Assembly (NCBI GenBank): GCA_012845835.1
Contig: JABAKD010000008.1
Span: forward strand, 15,739,223-15,803,222
DNA from: Undaria pinnatifida
Lineage: Eukaryota; Sar; Phaeophyceae; Laminariales; Alariaceae
Length of the DNA: 64,000 nucleotides
Reading direction: 5' to 3'
The first letter of the stretch is position 1; the number at the start of each line of letters is the position of its first letter. The notes below the pieces were generated by a model. It had not been told where the DNA came from, made no database searches, and worked only from the letters and a program-made list of their open reading frames with translations. A program made the translations under genes and the position numbers. This document shows, in pieces, positions 33,420 to 43,169 of the stretch.

Positions 33420-33692
33420 GAGAAATATCACGAGAGCCGACCTAATGCTGGGTCGCTGGCCGGCTACAAACACTTGCCTCTTCTCTGGTCGCACAGCCTA
33501 CACGGTACCGTCCCTTGCCCTCCGACGTACGGGCTTACCTAGCTGCGCGAGTCAACCGAAGAGTGATGGCCACCAACTACCGTGTGGTGGACCGCTACCA
33601 GAGCATGGAACAACAACCCTAAATTCTTTCGCGTCCAAACAAACCACGGGTTACGCCGCTTTCGGTTCCCGAAGGTCATAACCCTCTCCTTT
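33420..33692 (-). repeat. A2, internal split direct repeat
   Basis: 273 bp, matching 42,897-43,169 in the same orientation and 27,288-27,556 inverted. It lies one base from B1, giving the B1-A2 junction expected of a circular intermediate. All three copies share an open frame (MLGRWPATNTCLFSGRTAYT) on the plus strand of this copy, antisense to the element; no function is assigned. Confidence 0.88.
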
Positions 33693-33693
33693 G

Positions 33694-33920
33694 TTTGATA
33701 TCTTTCGAATTGCTTGGTTATTATTGTGTCTGTGACTTGGGAGGGAGAGCACCCCGAGAGACCAATCTACCGCAACCAACCTTGACGGTATTCCACTGGT
33801 GGTCTCTACTCTAAATCCCGTCTCTCCCTCCGTTAACCACTAGCCAGGTCCCAACCGAAACCCATGCAGTCTAAGACGACTGAGTCCCACCCACGGTACG
33901 ATACCGTGGAAACTCCTCCA
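33694..33920 (-). repeat. B1, internal split direct repeat
   Basis: 227 bp copy of B2, placed just after the recombinase reading frame (which ends at 33,943) and directly before A2. Confidence 0.88.
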
Positions 33921-33942
33921 AACACGAGGTCGCCGAAGACTG

Positions 33943-34737
33943 CTACGGTTTCCCCCATATAGTGCCTTGGCCTGGCTGTCTCTGGCCCTTTCCTGCTACC
34001 GCTAGTTTGCGGGAGACTTGTCCTGCGTCCTCTACGTTATTGCGAGTGTATACCTTGTAAGCATCAGACTTCCAACGTCCTTCGCGCTGGATTACTCGCT
34101 CGGGCACGTCGCCTCCCGCCGCGAGCACGGACGCACCTCCTATACGGAGAGAGTGCAGTGCAAACTCGTCGGGGTTGCGTCCCGACTGCGCCACAATCTC
34201 TCTCAACGCTCGCATCGCTTGGCCATATCCCCATACTCTCACTCCGTTGTCACTACGATACGAGGCGAGGGGGGCACGTTCGGGAAGCGCTGGATACCGC
34301 GACAACAGGTCCACCATGAGGGCAACGGCGCCGCCGCCGGTGCCCACACCCGAACGCGGACCCCGCACCGCTGAACGTGTGCGCACGATGACGCTACCTG
34401 CTTGCCCCTGATCACCCTTGTGTCCTCGAAAGCGTACCTCCACGCGATCGGCCCGGTGCCACCGCAATATATCTAACTGGCTCTCTCCAGCAAAGAATGC
34501 AACATCACTACGTGTAAGGCAGTGTGCGGCGTGCACGACGCCTGCTGCGCCCGCAAACACCTCGTCCGACCGCATAATGAAAAAATATGCCATACCCAAA
34601 CAAAGCCACAGAACGCTACCACCACTGCCCCATGACGGGGCTAGGCTTTTCCCTGCCAACAGCATCTCCCATGACACCGGAAGGCGTACGCGGCGGGCTG
34701 TTCCCGCGAGCGTGTGTGAACGTGAAATCCCTTTCAA
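33943..34737 (-). pseudogene. DIRS-type tyrosine recombinase, catalytic part (frame-disrupted)
   Basis: 264 open codons with the tyrosine-recombinase pattern of DIRS elements: WLCLGMAYFFIMRSDEVF (first Arg), HSLRIGGASVLAAGG (His-x-x-Arg), then RWKSDAYKVYTRNN (Trp/His position and Tyr nucleophile). Enzymes of this kind insert element DNA by strand exchange without target duplication. The N-terminal half is in another frame (34,857-35,078 and on to about 34,738): a TGA at 34,859-34,857 interrupts it, and a -1 shift near 34,738 separates KLAAVQFFHRVGLGLELP from KGISRSHTLAGTARRV. Joining the pieces conceptually accounts for the whole domain, so this copy is probably inactive. The start at 34,737 is TTG and is only the edge of the open frame. 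Confidence 0.85.
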
Positions 34738-35078
34738 CTCTTCATCAAAGCCGACTTTGTAGGAAGCTCAAGACCCAATCCCACCCGGTGAAAAAACTGT
34801 ACGGCGGCAAGTTTACCAGAAATGGTCCCCGCTTGGTTCCCTTCAGATGCGGCACATCACGCCGCGAAATCGACCAGGGCCCATATCATGGCGCTTTCTG
34901 ACTCCCCTGGTTGAAGATATGACTCGCTACCTATCAGCTCACGAAATTTTAACCAAGACCGGAAGCCTGAGCCGTAAGTGCGTTCAGACGAGCCCGCAAC
35001 TGACTGCCGGATGTACTGGACGCTAAAATCCCGGTACATAGACCCGCACCCGCTTGCCCCAGGTCCTGCTCCTGCCAC
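34738..35078 (-). pseudogene. DIRS-type tyrosine recombinase, N-terminal core-binding part
   Basis: Frame open from about 35,078 with VQYIRQSVAGSSERTYGSGF and WLKFRELIG, the usual N-terminal DNA-binding segment of such recombinases. It overlaps the end of the RT-RNase H frame by about 130 bases. It meets a TGA at 34,857 (DFAA-stop), after which the same frame continues GTISGKLAAVQFFHRVGLGL to another stop near 34,738. It should join the catalytic part by one frame change. Confidence 0.75.
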
Positions 35079-37117
35079 GCGATATCAGGACGACAATTGC
35101 GGAGAGCGGAAGGGATGGATGCGCGATCCCATCGGGAGATCCCGTCAGCGAGGGTGTTCTTTACCCCTTTCACGTGCCGCGCGCGGAAACACCACCCGCT
35201 ACGCACTTCTAGCCATCCGAGCATTCGCATCAACGCCCCTGACCTTGGCTCTCTACCCGCGCGACACTCGTTGATCCAGTGTATTGCTGATTGGTTGTCT
35301 CCGCGCATTAGAATACTCTGGCGATCGTACTCCGGTTTTGCGCCTGCATGCACTACGAAAGCCCACGCAGTGACCACCATGCCTAGTAACTCTAGTACGT
35401 TTATCGACAGGTCATCTCTTTCGCATACGCGCTGTCGAAGACGTCTACGTACCCCTTCGTCAAAATCCATCCTCCACCACGCCCCCGACTCTAGGCAATA
35501 CCCCCCCATAGCGCCGCCGGACGCGTCGGACCAAAGAGTTCGAGCGGGGGGTTGCAGGAAAAAACTATACAAGGGTGCATGTAATGCACCCCTTCTGTCC
35601 TGCAGTGCGCCTCCTACGAGCAGCCGCCAGAACGTAACGTCGGAATGAAATTCTGGCGTTAGCATGAGGGTCGTGCGTCTAGAGGGCCGCCGCATCTTGA
35701 GGTTGTCCCTCCACGGCTTACTTGCCGACAGTCCTAATTGGTTGAGCATGCGACGGACGAAAAACTTGCCGGGCCGAACTACTTCGCAAACGTGCAACAA
35801 CTTCCCGGTTAACGACCGCAACTCGACCTCCGAGGCCGACACGCGGTCGTTCGGCCACTGGCGCAGCAAGTCACGAAGTTGAACGAGTTTGGCAGGTGGC
35901 AACGTTATCGTCATACCTACCGTATCAATTTCCCAACCTAGAACCTCGAGCTTGGTGTCCCAAGACGTCACTTTACGAGCCGCCAAGAGAGGCGGGTCCG
36001 TCTCGCGCCGGTTACCGAACAAGCGGAAGTGGTCTGATGCGAGCGACGCCGACGCCAGCAAACACCGAACACCCCCCGTCAACCGTTGAACCTCGACCGA
36101 GATTGCGTCGTCGACGTAGAATCGGACGAAAAAAGGATCCTCCATCCCCCCCCCTTCCCCCGGTGGAACTCTATATGCACGAGGGAGCGGGGAAGGCCGC
36201 TCCGCTACGGCTGCCGGCCGGACCACTACGTGGGCGGTCGCTGCTCGGCCCTGCGCCGTCACTACCGCGTCACGAAATGTTGTGTTGACGTGTGCATGCT
36301 CTAGTGCCGACGCGAACAGGCACCAGAAGCCGGGGGAGTTACGCCACCCGAACTGCAAACGCCGGTCCACAACCACCATCCCGTCAAACGCATACCCAAA
36401 CGTCGGCGAACGCCCGAACTCAACAGCAACTTGCCTGAAAGCGCTGGCCACATCCATCTTACTAAGAACAATGCGGGCGTCCCTACCGAATTTTCGCCGC
36501 AGGAATAAAATGCGCCATATCACATCGCGCAGCACATGGCCTAGTTTACAAGGTGGTGCTGTCGCAAAATCCGTGTCTGAGTTCACTCCCGGCCCCGACG
36601 AATGGCTGGAAAAGGTCAAATCATGAATTATTCGAATTTTTGACGTGGACGCCACGACACCTAAAGGAGATAAACGCAGGCCGGGGATAGACGCCGCAGC
36701 CTGTAAAGGGAAAACAAACACGTGCCCAAACTTCACATCTTGACCGATTTTCGTGAGAATCTGGTCGACATACGGCTCGACGCTGCTGTGGTTAGAGTAT
36801 GCAAGCCCAGCTTCGATGTTCCCAACCCCGCCAACATGCACCGGCGCACCGTGTTCCGCAACATACACCAACTGGTCGACGTCCGGGAAACCTTTAATGT
36901 CTCCGAACCACTTCTGAATCATAGGTGCGTTTAGACGGTGCAGTGGTAACGCTACGTCGAGATCCCGCATGCCTTCAAAGCTACCACCGTTGTACCGAAA
37001 AAACTTAAAGTATGCGTCTGCAATGCCTCCCAATGTTCGCTTGAGGCACTCACGATCCCCCTCGGTCACCGACAAGTTCTCCCATGCCTCTAAGCAACGT
37101 TTCAAACTCTCGACCAC
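34949..37117 (-). CDS. DIRS-type reverse transcriptase-RNase H, about 722 aa
   Basis: Reverse transcriptase blocks: SKIRIIHDLTFS, IVLSKMDVASAFRQV, LQFGWRNSPGFWCLFASAL and FYVDDAIS (YVDD active site). RNase H follows: TLWSDASGGAMGGY (Asp), INVLELLGMVVTAWAF (Glu), MRGDNQSAIHWINE (Asp) and RHVKGVKNTLADGISRW. The FGWRNSPGFW block and the lack of a protease and integrase point to DIRS elements, not LTR elements. The frame is -1 relative to the upstream gag and overlaps it near 37,102. The listed start codon is GTG (37,117), and the frame is open further upstream, so the protein may be made by frameshifting from gag. It is intact through 34,949, where it overlaps the recombinase. Confidence 0.9.
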   Translation of the reverse strand: MVESLKRCLEAWENLSVTEGDRECLKRTLGGIADAYFKFFRYNGGSFEGMRDLDVALPLHRLNAPMIQKWFGDIKGFPDVDQLVYVAEHGAPVHVGGVGNIEAGLAYSNHSSVEPYVDQILTKIGQDVKFGHVFVFPLQAAASIPGLRLSPLGVVASTSKIRIIHDLTFSSHSSGPGVNSDTDFATAPPCKLGHVLRDVIWRILFLRRKFGRDARIVLSKMDVASAFRQVAVEFGRSPTFGYAFDGMVVVDRRLQFGWRNSPGFWCLFASALEHAHVNTTFRDAVVTAQGRAATAHVVVRPAAVAERPSPLPRAYRVPPGEGGGMEDPFFVRFYVDDAISVEVQRLTGGVRCLLASASLASDHFRLFGNRRETDPPLLAARKVTSWDTKLEVLGWEIDTVGMTITLPPAKLVQLRDLLRQWPNDRVSASEVELRSLTGKLLHVCEVVRPGKFFVRRMLNQLGLSASKPWRDNLKMRRPSRRTTLMLTPEFHSDVTFWRLLVGGALQDRRGALHAPLYSFFLQPPARTLWSDASGGAMGGYCLESGAWWRMDFDEGVRRRLRQRVCERDDLSINVLELLGMVVTAWAFVVHAGAKPEYDRQSILMRGDNQSAIHWINECRAGREPRSGALMRMLGWLEVRSGWCFRARHVKGVKNTLADGISRWDRASIPSALRNCRPDIAWQEQDLGQAGAGLCTGILASSTSGSQLRARLNALTAQASGLG

Positions 37118-37797
37118 ACCTGATCCGGATACAGGTTCCGACCCCGGGTGTACCAGCGGCGCCTCCCTCCTGGTAGCTGCAGCTCGATGTCCTCCCAGAG
37201 TGGGCCCCGCGGGTGAGCGGAGCCCGCACCCCTACGGGTTGCTAGGTACAGCGGCAGTGCGAGCTGTCGAACCACCCTGTGCCCTGGCTTGTCCCCTGGC
37301 TTGCGTGCCGGCTTGTGACCCCCCGGCGGCTCTGCGCTAGAAGCGCGAGATCCATCGGATGCTGCAGCGCTGCCGCTGCGGTACTTCTTCGCGGGGTCGT
37401 GAAGGAATGCACATTGCGGGAAACGGCAACCCTCCTTTTTGGCCCAACCGAAACAGTGCCTCGCCCTTTGCGTCTTCGCCCGCTTCGCCGCCGACGGGCC
37501 GCTTCTTGCCGACCTTGACGTGCCGCCCGCGGACGACCTGGTGCTGGCGTGGTGTTCGGCGTTCATCAGTCCACCGTTGACGATGTAGCCGTGTAGGTGC
37601 GTCCATTCCGGCACCACAACCTGAGGCAGATCACCTATCGGCGGGGGGGAGCTAAACTGTTGCCCCGCCGACACGGAAGCGGCGAACAGCTTTGCCGTCC
37701 ACTGGTTGAGGTCGTCGTTAACAAGCGTCATCATCCGCTTGCGGTTGTCCGAGATCTCAACGGTTACGCAATACTTCCTGCAGTGGGTACGCAACAT
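37102..37797 (-). CDS. DIRS-like Gag, C-terminal part with CCCH zinc finger
   Basis: 231 aa from an ATG at 37,797. Contains CFGWAKKEGCRFPQCAFLH, a C-x8-C-x4-C-x3-H finger of the CCCH type, in a Ser/Arg/Lys-rich setting, then a basic tail and WYTRGRNLYPDQVW at the end. It is in the same frame as the upstream 37,813-38,550 reading frame, separated only by one TAG and five codons, so the two are probably one Gag. No protease or other enzyme motif is present. Confidence 0.65.
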   Translation of the reverse strand: MLRTHCRKYCVTVEISDNRKRMMTLVNDDLNQWTAKLFAASVSAGQQFSSPPPIGDLPQVVVPEWTHLHGYIVNGGLMNAEHHASTRSSAGGTSRSARSGPSAAKRAKTQRARHCFGWAKKEGCRFPQCAFLHDPAKKYRSGSAAASDGSRASSAEPPGGHKPARKPGDKPGHRVVRQLALPLYLATRRGAGSAHPRGPLWEDIELQLPGGRRRWYTRGRNLYPDQVWSRV

Positions 37798-37812
37798 GGC
37801 AGCACCTTCGTC

Positions 37813-38529
37813 CTATGCGGTCTTCAGGGTCCGTAGACGTTCCGCACTCTCCAGCGAGTGGGCTCCGTACCCCACGACCGCTAACAGGGCGTCGACCATA
37901 ATATCCATATGTTCGTACAGGAGGGTGGCAGTGGCGGCCTTCTGTTGACCGTTCGGCATGTACGCGCCGATATCGAGGGACGCGAGAGTGCCAACCTGAG
38001 ACGCCACAGCGGGAGTCACCCGCGCGATGTCGATCAACACGTCCTGGAGCTGGTCTCGCGTCCAGGATGCCATTGCAGGTTTTTCTCCCGAAAGAAGCCA
38101 CGTCTTGCGGACAGTGGGGTCTTTCCATGCCGCCATACGTTCCTTCCGCGCCGCTTTGTCTTCGACGTCAACCCCCCCGGACCCTCTTCCGGCCACTTCC
38201 TCATGGTGATCCGAATCCGGGAGCGCATCGACGAGCTGGTTGTGCAGCTGCGTTATCATGCTACGTAGATCACCCACCTGGTCGGCCGCCGCCTTCTGGG
38301 ACTCGCGCAGTTCCCCAATCGCGTCCCTGAGCGCGCGACGCGACTTTGATTTGCGCTTGCTGCGCCTGGACTCTGCTTGCGCCTCGCTGGCGTCTCCACT
38401 CTCGTCGCTGGCATCCCCATGCACCGACGCGACATCGTCCTCCCTCCCGTCCATCGCGGAACAGAAACTCGCGTGTACCTCCGGGTTGGAGTGACACGCC
38501 ACTGATAAACGAATGGACCCGCCGTACAT
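37813..38529 (-). CDS. DIRS-like Gag, N-terminal part (ends at an in-frame TAG)
   Basis: Open from the first ATG at 38,529 (MYGGSIRLSV) to a TAG at 37,815-37,813. An acidic and basic N-terminal stretch (SDESGDASEAQAESRRSKRK) leads into a likely coiled coil (ALRDAIGELRESQKAAADQV, MITQLHNQLVDAL). A region with WKDPTVRKTWLLSGEKPAM and LLYEHMDIMVDALLAVVGYG follows, which could be capsid-like. It continues in frame into 37,797 after the stop. No homologue can be named. It is assigned as Gag from position upstream of RT and from the finger downstream. Confidence 0.6.
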   Translation of the reverse strand: MYGGSIRLSVACHSNPEVHASFCSAMDGREDDVASVHGDASDESGDASEAQAESRRSKRKSKSRRALRDAIGELRESQKAAADQVGDLRSMITQLHNQLVDALPDSDHHEEVAGRGSGGVDVEDKAARKERMAAWKDPTVRKTWLLSGEKPAMASWTRDQLQDVLIDIARVTPAVASQVGTLASLDIGAYMPNGQQKAATATLLYEHMDIMVDALLAVVGYGAHSLESAERLRTLKTA

Positions 38530-38550
38530 ACGAAGCCAGAGGCGACCCAA

Positions 38551-39450
38551 GGAGGGAGTGCATATCGTTAGATACCGTGGAACCCCGGGTAGCGTGTAAC
38601 AAATACGGTTCTCGAATCATCGGACGAGGTTGGGCACTAACTAGCCTGGCGATTCGCTCGTTGTCTGCTACGAACCATTCTGCAGGGAAACCACCCATAT
38701 GCATGTCTCGCGTGCTGGCATCACACCTTATCGCGTCGTCACCGACCGCGGGTGACACCCAGGGATCGGGCGCGGAGCCAGTAAACAATCACACTTCGAC
38801 ATGTACGGGTGTCCCCCCCACGCGGGCGAATTTCGGCCCGAATGTTGGGACTCACAACAAAAACGCGCAATGTGTATGTGCCTGGTACAACCTAATTACC
38901 GCTTGTGACGCATTTCCCGCGCATACGACGGGTCGCCCCGACGCGAGCCATCATTGTTTGTCAGTTATCTCCACGTTTGAGCGAACAACCGCCTCTTACA
39001 CCGAGGACACGGGACTTTACTTCCTCGGGGGAAACCGTGCATGATACCTGGTATCATACGATAGTGTATCACATACACATCTGCGGTCCATGAGCGTTCC
39101 CCTCCATGCAAAGCGTATACGACGATGTACCAGGTATATACCGTTATCATACCACCCGTATATAACAATTAATATATATATACATTATATATATGATATC
39201 TATACCGGTTCGTAACCTGCTCGTATCCCAGATATATTTTGAACCATCGAATGCGGAGAACCTGGTACCAGGGATACATTCTACCTGGTACGCATCAAGT
39301 GTCCTTCCAACCCCCGTTCGACCCCGTCCGAATTTATATATATATCCGTATATATATATATATATATATTTTCTTCTTTTTTTTTTTTTTTTCTTTTCGC
39401 CTCCGGTTCATCCATTTAATAGACGCTGTCGGAACTTACATCCGGTTCAT
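38551..39450 (-). other. DIRS-like 5' leader with AT microsatellites, no gene
   Basis: Between the gag start and the point where the inverted truncated copy stops matching (39,451). Contains AT runs at about 39,167-39,196 and 39,337-39,369 and a T-rich tract at 39,370-39,396. No coding motif is seen. Confidence 0.5.
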
Positions 39451-39777
39451 CTAGCACTTGAGTTGTCATGCATACGCGATGAATACATGATGACGATGAC
39501 CAATATTTCAGCGATGGACACGTAATTTCGCATCAGATTCATGACCATTCTTACCATGGTCTGCGAATTGTGATATATTCGGTACCATACCTGTGGCATC
39601 GATATATACATACGTACGACGATGATTCGCGACTTGTCAGATCACATCTTCTGCTGTACCAGGTACTCGTACTACAATCAGTACGGACACTGGGTGTACT
39701 GGATGTCGACGAGTAGAAGAACGGTTTAATGTGAAGAACACACACACACACTACACAGCGACGGCTGCATAATTCGA
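39451..39777 (-). repeat. Shared non-satellite leader segment of the DIRS-like element
   Basis: Matches 28,595-28,820 in inverted orientation (GTACCAGGTACTCGTAC, GCGACTTGTCAGATCACATC, GAATACATGATGACGATGAC). The stretch 39,675-39,760 with an ACAC run is not in the other copy. Confidence 0.75.
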
Positions 39778-42480
39778 GCCCACCTGAAAACCATGACCCA
39801 TCGATTGTACGCGAAACATGTGAAGCCGTGATACCTGCGGTCGCACGCAACGGCGTGGCGATCGCCTCTTCTCGACTTCCCATACAGAATCAACCCGACG
39901 CCTGTCTCGACGGAGACGAGGTGTGGGTATTCTGTCTTTGGTTTCTCAATTCGAGCATGAATGGGGTACATACTAACAACCTATATAGGTCAACGCCCGT
40001 CTCGACGGAGACTGGGTATGCCTTTAGCCCGCACCAAAGCCTGATATTCTGTATCTTCTTCATTAAATCGAGCCCACCTGAGACCATGACCCATCGATTG
40101 TACGCGAAACATGCGAAGCCGTGATACCGGCGGTCGCATACAGCAATAGCTAAACGCCTGTCTCGACGGAGACGAGGTGTAGTTATCCTGTCTTTGGTTT
40201 CTCAATTCGAGCATGAAGGGGGGGTACAAATAATTGGCGGCATACAGCATCGCCCGTCTCAACGGAGACTGGGTACGTATTCTGCCTCAACCCCACCTGA
40301 AACCATGACCCATCGAATTGTACGCGAAACATGCGAAGCCGTGATACCGGCGGTCGCATACAGCAATAACTAAGCGCCTGTCTCGACGGAGACGAGGTGT
40401 AGTTATCCTGTCTTTGGTTTCTCAATTCGAGCATGAAGGGGGGGTACAAATAATTGGCGGCATACAGCATCGCCCGTCTCAACGGAGACTGGGTACGTAT
40501 TCTGCCTCAACCCCACCTGAAACCATGACCCATCGAATTGTACGCGAAACATGCGAAGCCGTGATACCGGCGGTCGCATACAGCAATAACTAAGCGCCTG
40601 TCTCGACGGAGACGAGGTGTAGTTATCCTGTCTTTGGTTTCTCAATTCGAGCATGAAGGGGGGGTACAAATAATTGGCGGCATACAGCATCGCCCGTCTC
40701 AACGGAGACTGGGTACGTATTCTGCCTCAACCCCACCTGAAACCATGACCCATCGAATTGTACGCGAAACATGCAAAGCCGTGATACCGGCGGTCGCATA
40801 CAGCAATAGCTAAACGCCTGTCTCGACGGAGACGAGGTGTAGTTATCCTGTCTTTGGTTTCTCAATTCGAGCATGAAGGGGGGGTACAAATAATTGGCGA
40901 CATAAATCATCGCCCGTCTCAACGGAGACTGGGTACGTATTCTGCCTCAACCCCACCTGAAACCATGACCCATCGTTTGTACGCGAAACATGGGAAGCCG
41001 TGATACCAGCAGTCGCATACAGCGATAACTAAGCGCCTGTCTCGACGGAGACGAGGTGTAGTTATCCTGTCTTTGGTTTCTCAATTCGAGCATGAAGGGG
41101 GGGTACAAATAATTGGCGACATAAAGCATCGCCCGTCTCAACGGAGACTGGGTACGTATTCTGCCTCAACCCACCTGAAACCATGACCCATCGATTGTAC
41201 GCGAAACATGCGAAGCCGTGATACCGGCGGTCGCATACAGCAATAACTAAACGCCTGTCTCGACGGAGACGAGGTGTAGGTATTCTGTCTTTGGTTTCTC
41301 AATTCGAGCATGAAGGGGGGGGGTACAAATAATTGGCGACATAAAGCATCGCCCGTCTCAACGGAGACTGGGTACGTATTCTGCCTCAACCCCACCTGAA
41401 ACCATGACCCATCGATTGTACGCGAAACATGCGAAGCCGTGATACCGGCGGTCGCATACAGCAATAACTAAACGCCTGTCTCGACGGAGACGAGGTGTAG
41501 TTATTCTGTCTTTGGTTTCTCAATTCGAGCATGAAGGGGGGATACACATAATTGGCGACGTAAATCAGCGCCCCTCTCAACGTAGACTGGGTACGTATTC
41601 TGCCTCAACCCCACATGAAACCATGACCCATCGTTTGTACGCGAAACATGGGAAGCCGTGATACCAGCAGTCGCATACAGCGATAACTAAGCGCCTGTCT
41701 CGACGGAGACGAGGTGTAGTTATCCTGTCTTTGGTTTCTCAATTCGAGCATGAAGGGGGGGTACAAATAATTGGCGACATAAAGCATCGCCCGTCTCAAC
41801 GGAGACTGGGTACGTATTCTGCCTCAACCCACCTGAAACCATGACCCATCGATTGTACGCGAAACATGCGAAGCCGTGATACCGGCGGTCGCATACAGCA
41901 ATAACTAAACGCCTGTCTCGACGGAGACGAGGTGTAGGTATTCTGTCTTTGGTTTCTCAATTCGAGCATGAAGGGGGGGGGTACAAATAATTGGCGACAT
42001 AAAGCATCGCCCGTCTCAACGGAGACTGGGTACGTATTCTGCCTCAACCCCACCTGAAACCATGACCCATCGATTGTACGCGAAACATGCGAAGCCGTGA
42101 TACCGGCGGTCGCATACAGCAATAACTAAACGCCTGTCTCGACGGAGACGAGGTGTAGTTATTCTGTCTTTGGTTTCTCAATTCGAGCATGAAGGGGGGA
42201 TACACATAATTGGCGACGTAAATCAGCGCCCATCTCAACGTAGACTGGGTACGTATTCTGTCTCAACCCCACCTGAAACCATGACCCATCGATTGTACGC
42301 GAGACGTGCGAAGCCGACAGACCGGCGGTCGCACACAGCAATAACCAAATGCCTGCCTCGACGGAGACGAGGTATAGGAATCCTGTCTTTTGTTTCTCAA
42401 TTCGAGCATGAAGGGGGCGGGGTACAAATAATAACGTCGTCATAAGTCAACGCCCGTCTGCCCGTCTCGACGGAGACTGG
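39778..42480 (-). repeat. About 220-bp satellite array in the DIRS-like leader, 12 units
   Basis: The ACCATGACCCATCGA-type marker recurs near 39,795, 40,088, 40,307, 40,527, 40,747, 40,967, 41,185, 41,406, 41,625, 41,844, 42,064 and 42,284: one 293-bp spacing, then about 220. Each unit holds GGTTTCTCAATTCGAGCATG and two copies of a short hairpin motif. 40,967-41,624 and 41,625-42,283 are near-identical three-unit blocks. Reading frames here are repeat artefacts. Confidence 0.92.
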
Positions 42481-42552
42481 GTAAGTATTATGCGTCTATC
42501 TTCTCACTTTTTATTACCGGTGAAATACTGTCCAACGCCTGACTCGACGGAG

Positions 42553-42896
42553 TACCAGGTAGACATTCTGTATTTCTTACATATTTGGCTTGTCACCTGC
42601 AGGACCAGGGCGCTGTATACTATCTGCGTAAAAATATATTTTAGCCCACTCCTTTCGGTTTGTCGCTGGGATGTGACCGACAACCAAAACCAAATTCTCG
42701 TCAAGCACGTCCGGAGAAATAGACACAAACGACAGGCCGTTTCGCCGGCTCGGGCGAGGGGCTGTGGGATCAAACATTTTTGATAGACGTACCGGTGTGC
42801 TGCGACCCCCCGTGGTGATCTCCGCCTCCCTGAGGACGACGTCCAGCCCGCTTTTCAACTTGCGCTCCAGCCGGAGAACAATCAGAAATATCACGA
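42553..42896 (-). other. Segment between A1 and the satellite, absent from the truncated copy
   Basis: About 345 bases that interrupt the match between the two element copies (resumes at 27,557). A 105-codon minus-strand frame (42,577-42,894) includes RLERKLKSGLDVVLREAEIT and LSFVSISPDVLDENLVLVVG, with no family recognised. Its ends carry TACCAGGT and a duplicated AGAAATATCACGAGAG. It could be an insertion here or a deletion in the other copy. Confidence 0.5.
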
Positions 42897-43169
42897 GAGA
42901 AATATCACGAGAGCCGACCTAATGCTGGGTCGCTGGCCGGCTACAAACACTTGCCTCTTCTCTGGTCGCACAGCCTACACGGTACCGTCCCTTGCCCTCC
43001 GACGTACGGGCTTACCTAGCTGCGCGAGTCAACCGAAGAGTGATGGCCACCAACTACCGTGTGGTGGACCGCTACCAGAGCATGGAACAACAACCCTAAA
43101 TTCTTTCGCGTCCAAACAAACCACGGGTTACGCCGCTTTCGGTTCCCGAAGGTCATAACCCTCTCCTTT
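42897..43169 (-). repeat. A1, 5'-terminal split direct repeat of the DIRS-like element
   Basis: 273 bp, same orientation and length as A2. On the minus strand it begins AAAGGAGAGGGTTATGACCT, which sets the element's 5' end. The neighbour beyond 43,169 (AGCTCACCACACTTC) is presumed host sequence. Confidence 0.88.

Larger units (their letters stand above)
33043..43169 (-). mobile_element. DIRS/PAT-like tyrosine-recombinase retrotransposon, about 10.1 kb
   Basis: On the minus strand, 5' to 3': repeat A1 (43,169-42,897), a satellite-filled leader, gag in two pieces, RT-RNase H, tyrosine recombinase, B1 (33,920-33,694), A2 (33,692-33,420), 150 bases, then B2 (33,269-33,043). A1 and A2 are both 273 bp, B1 and B2 both 227 bp. 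This is the split-direct-repeat order known from PAT/Kangaroo/Ngaro-type elements. The 5' end (AAAGGAGAGG) and 3' end (GATATCAAA) share AAA, and no target duplication is seen. The gag stop and recombinase breaks show this copy is not intact. Confidence 0.82.

Noticed and set aside
39150-39400. Telomere or centromere signal in AT-rich runs
   Set aside because: Only simple AT/T microsatellites; no telomeric repeat unit is present.
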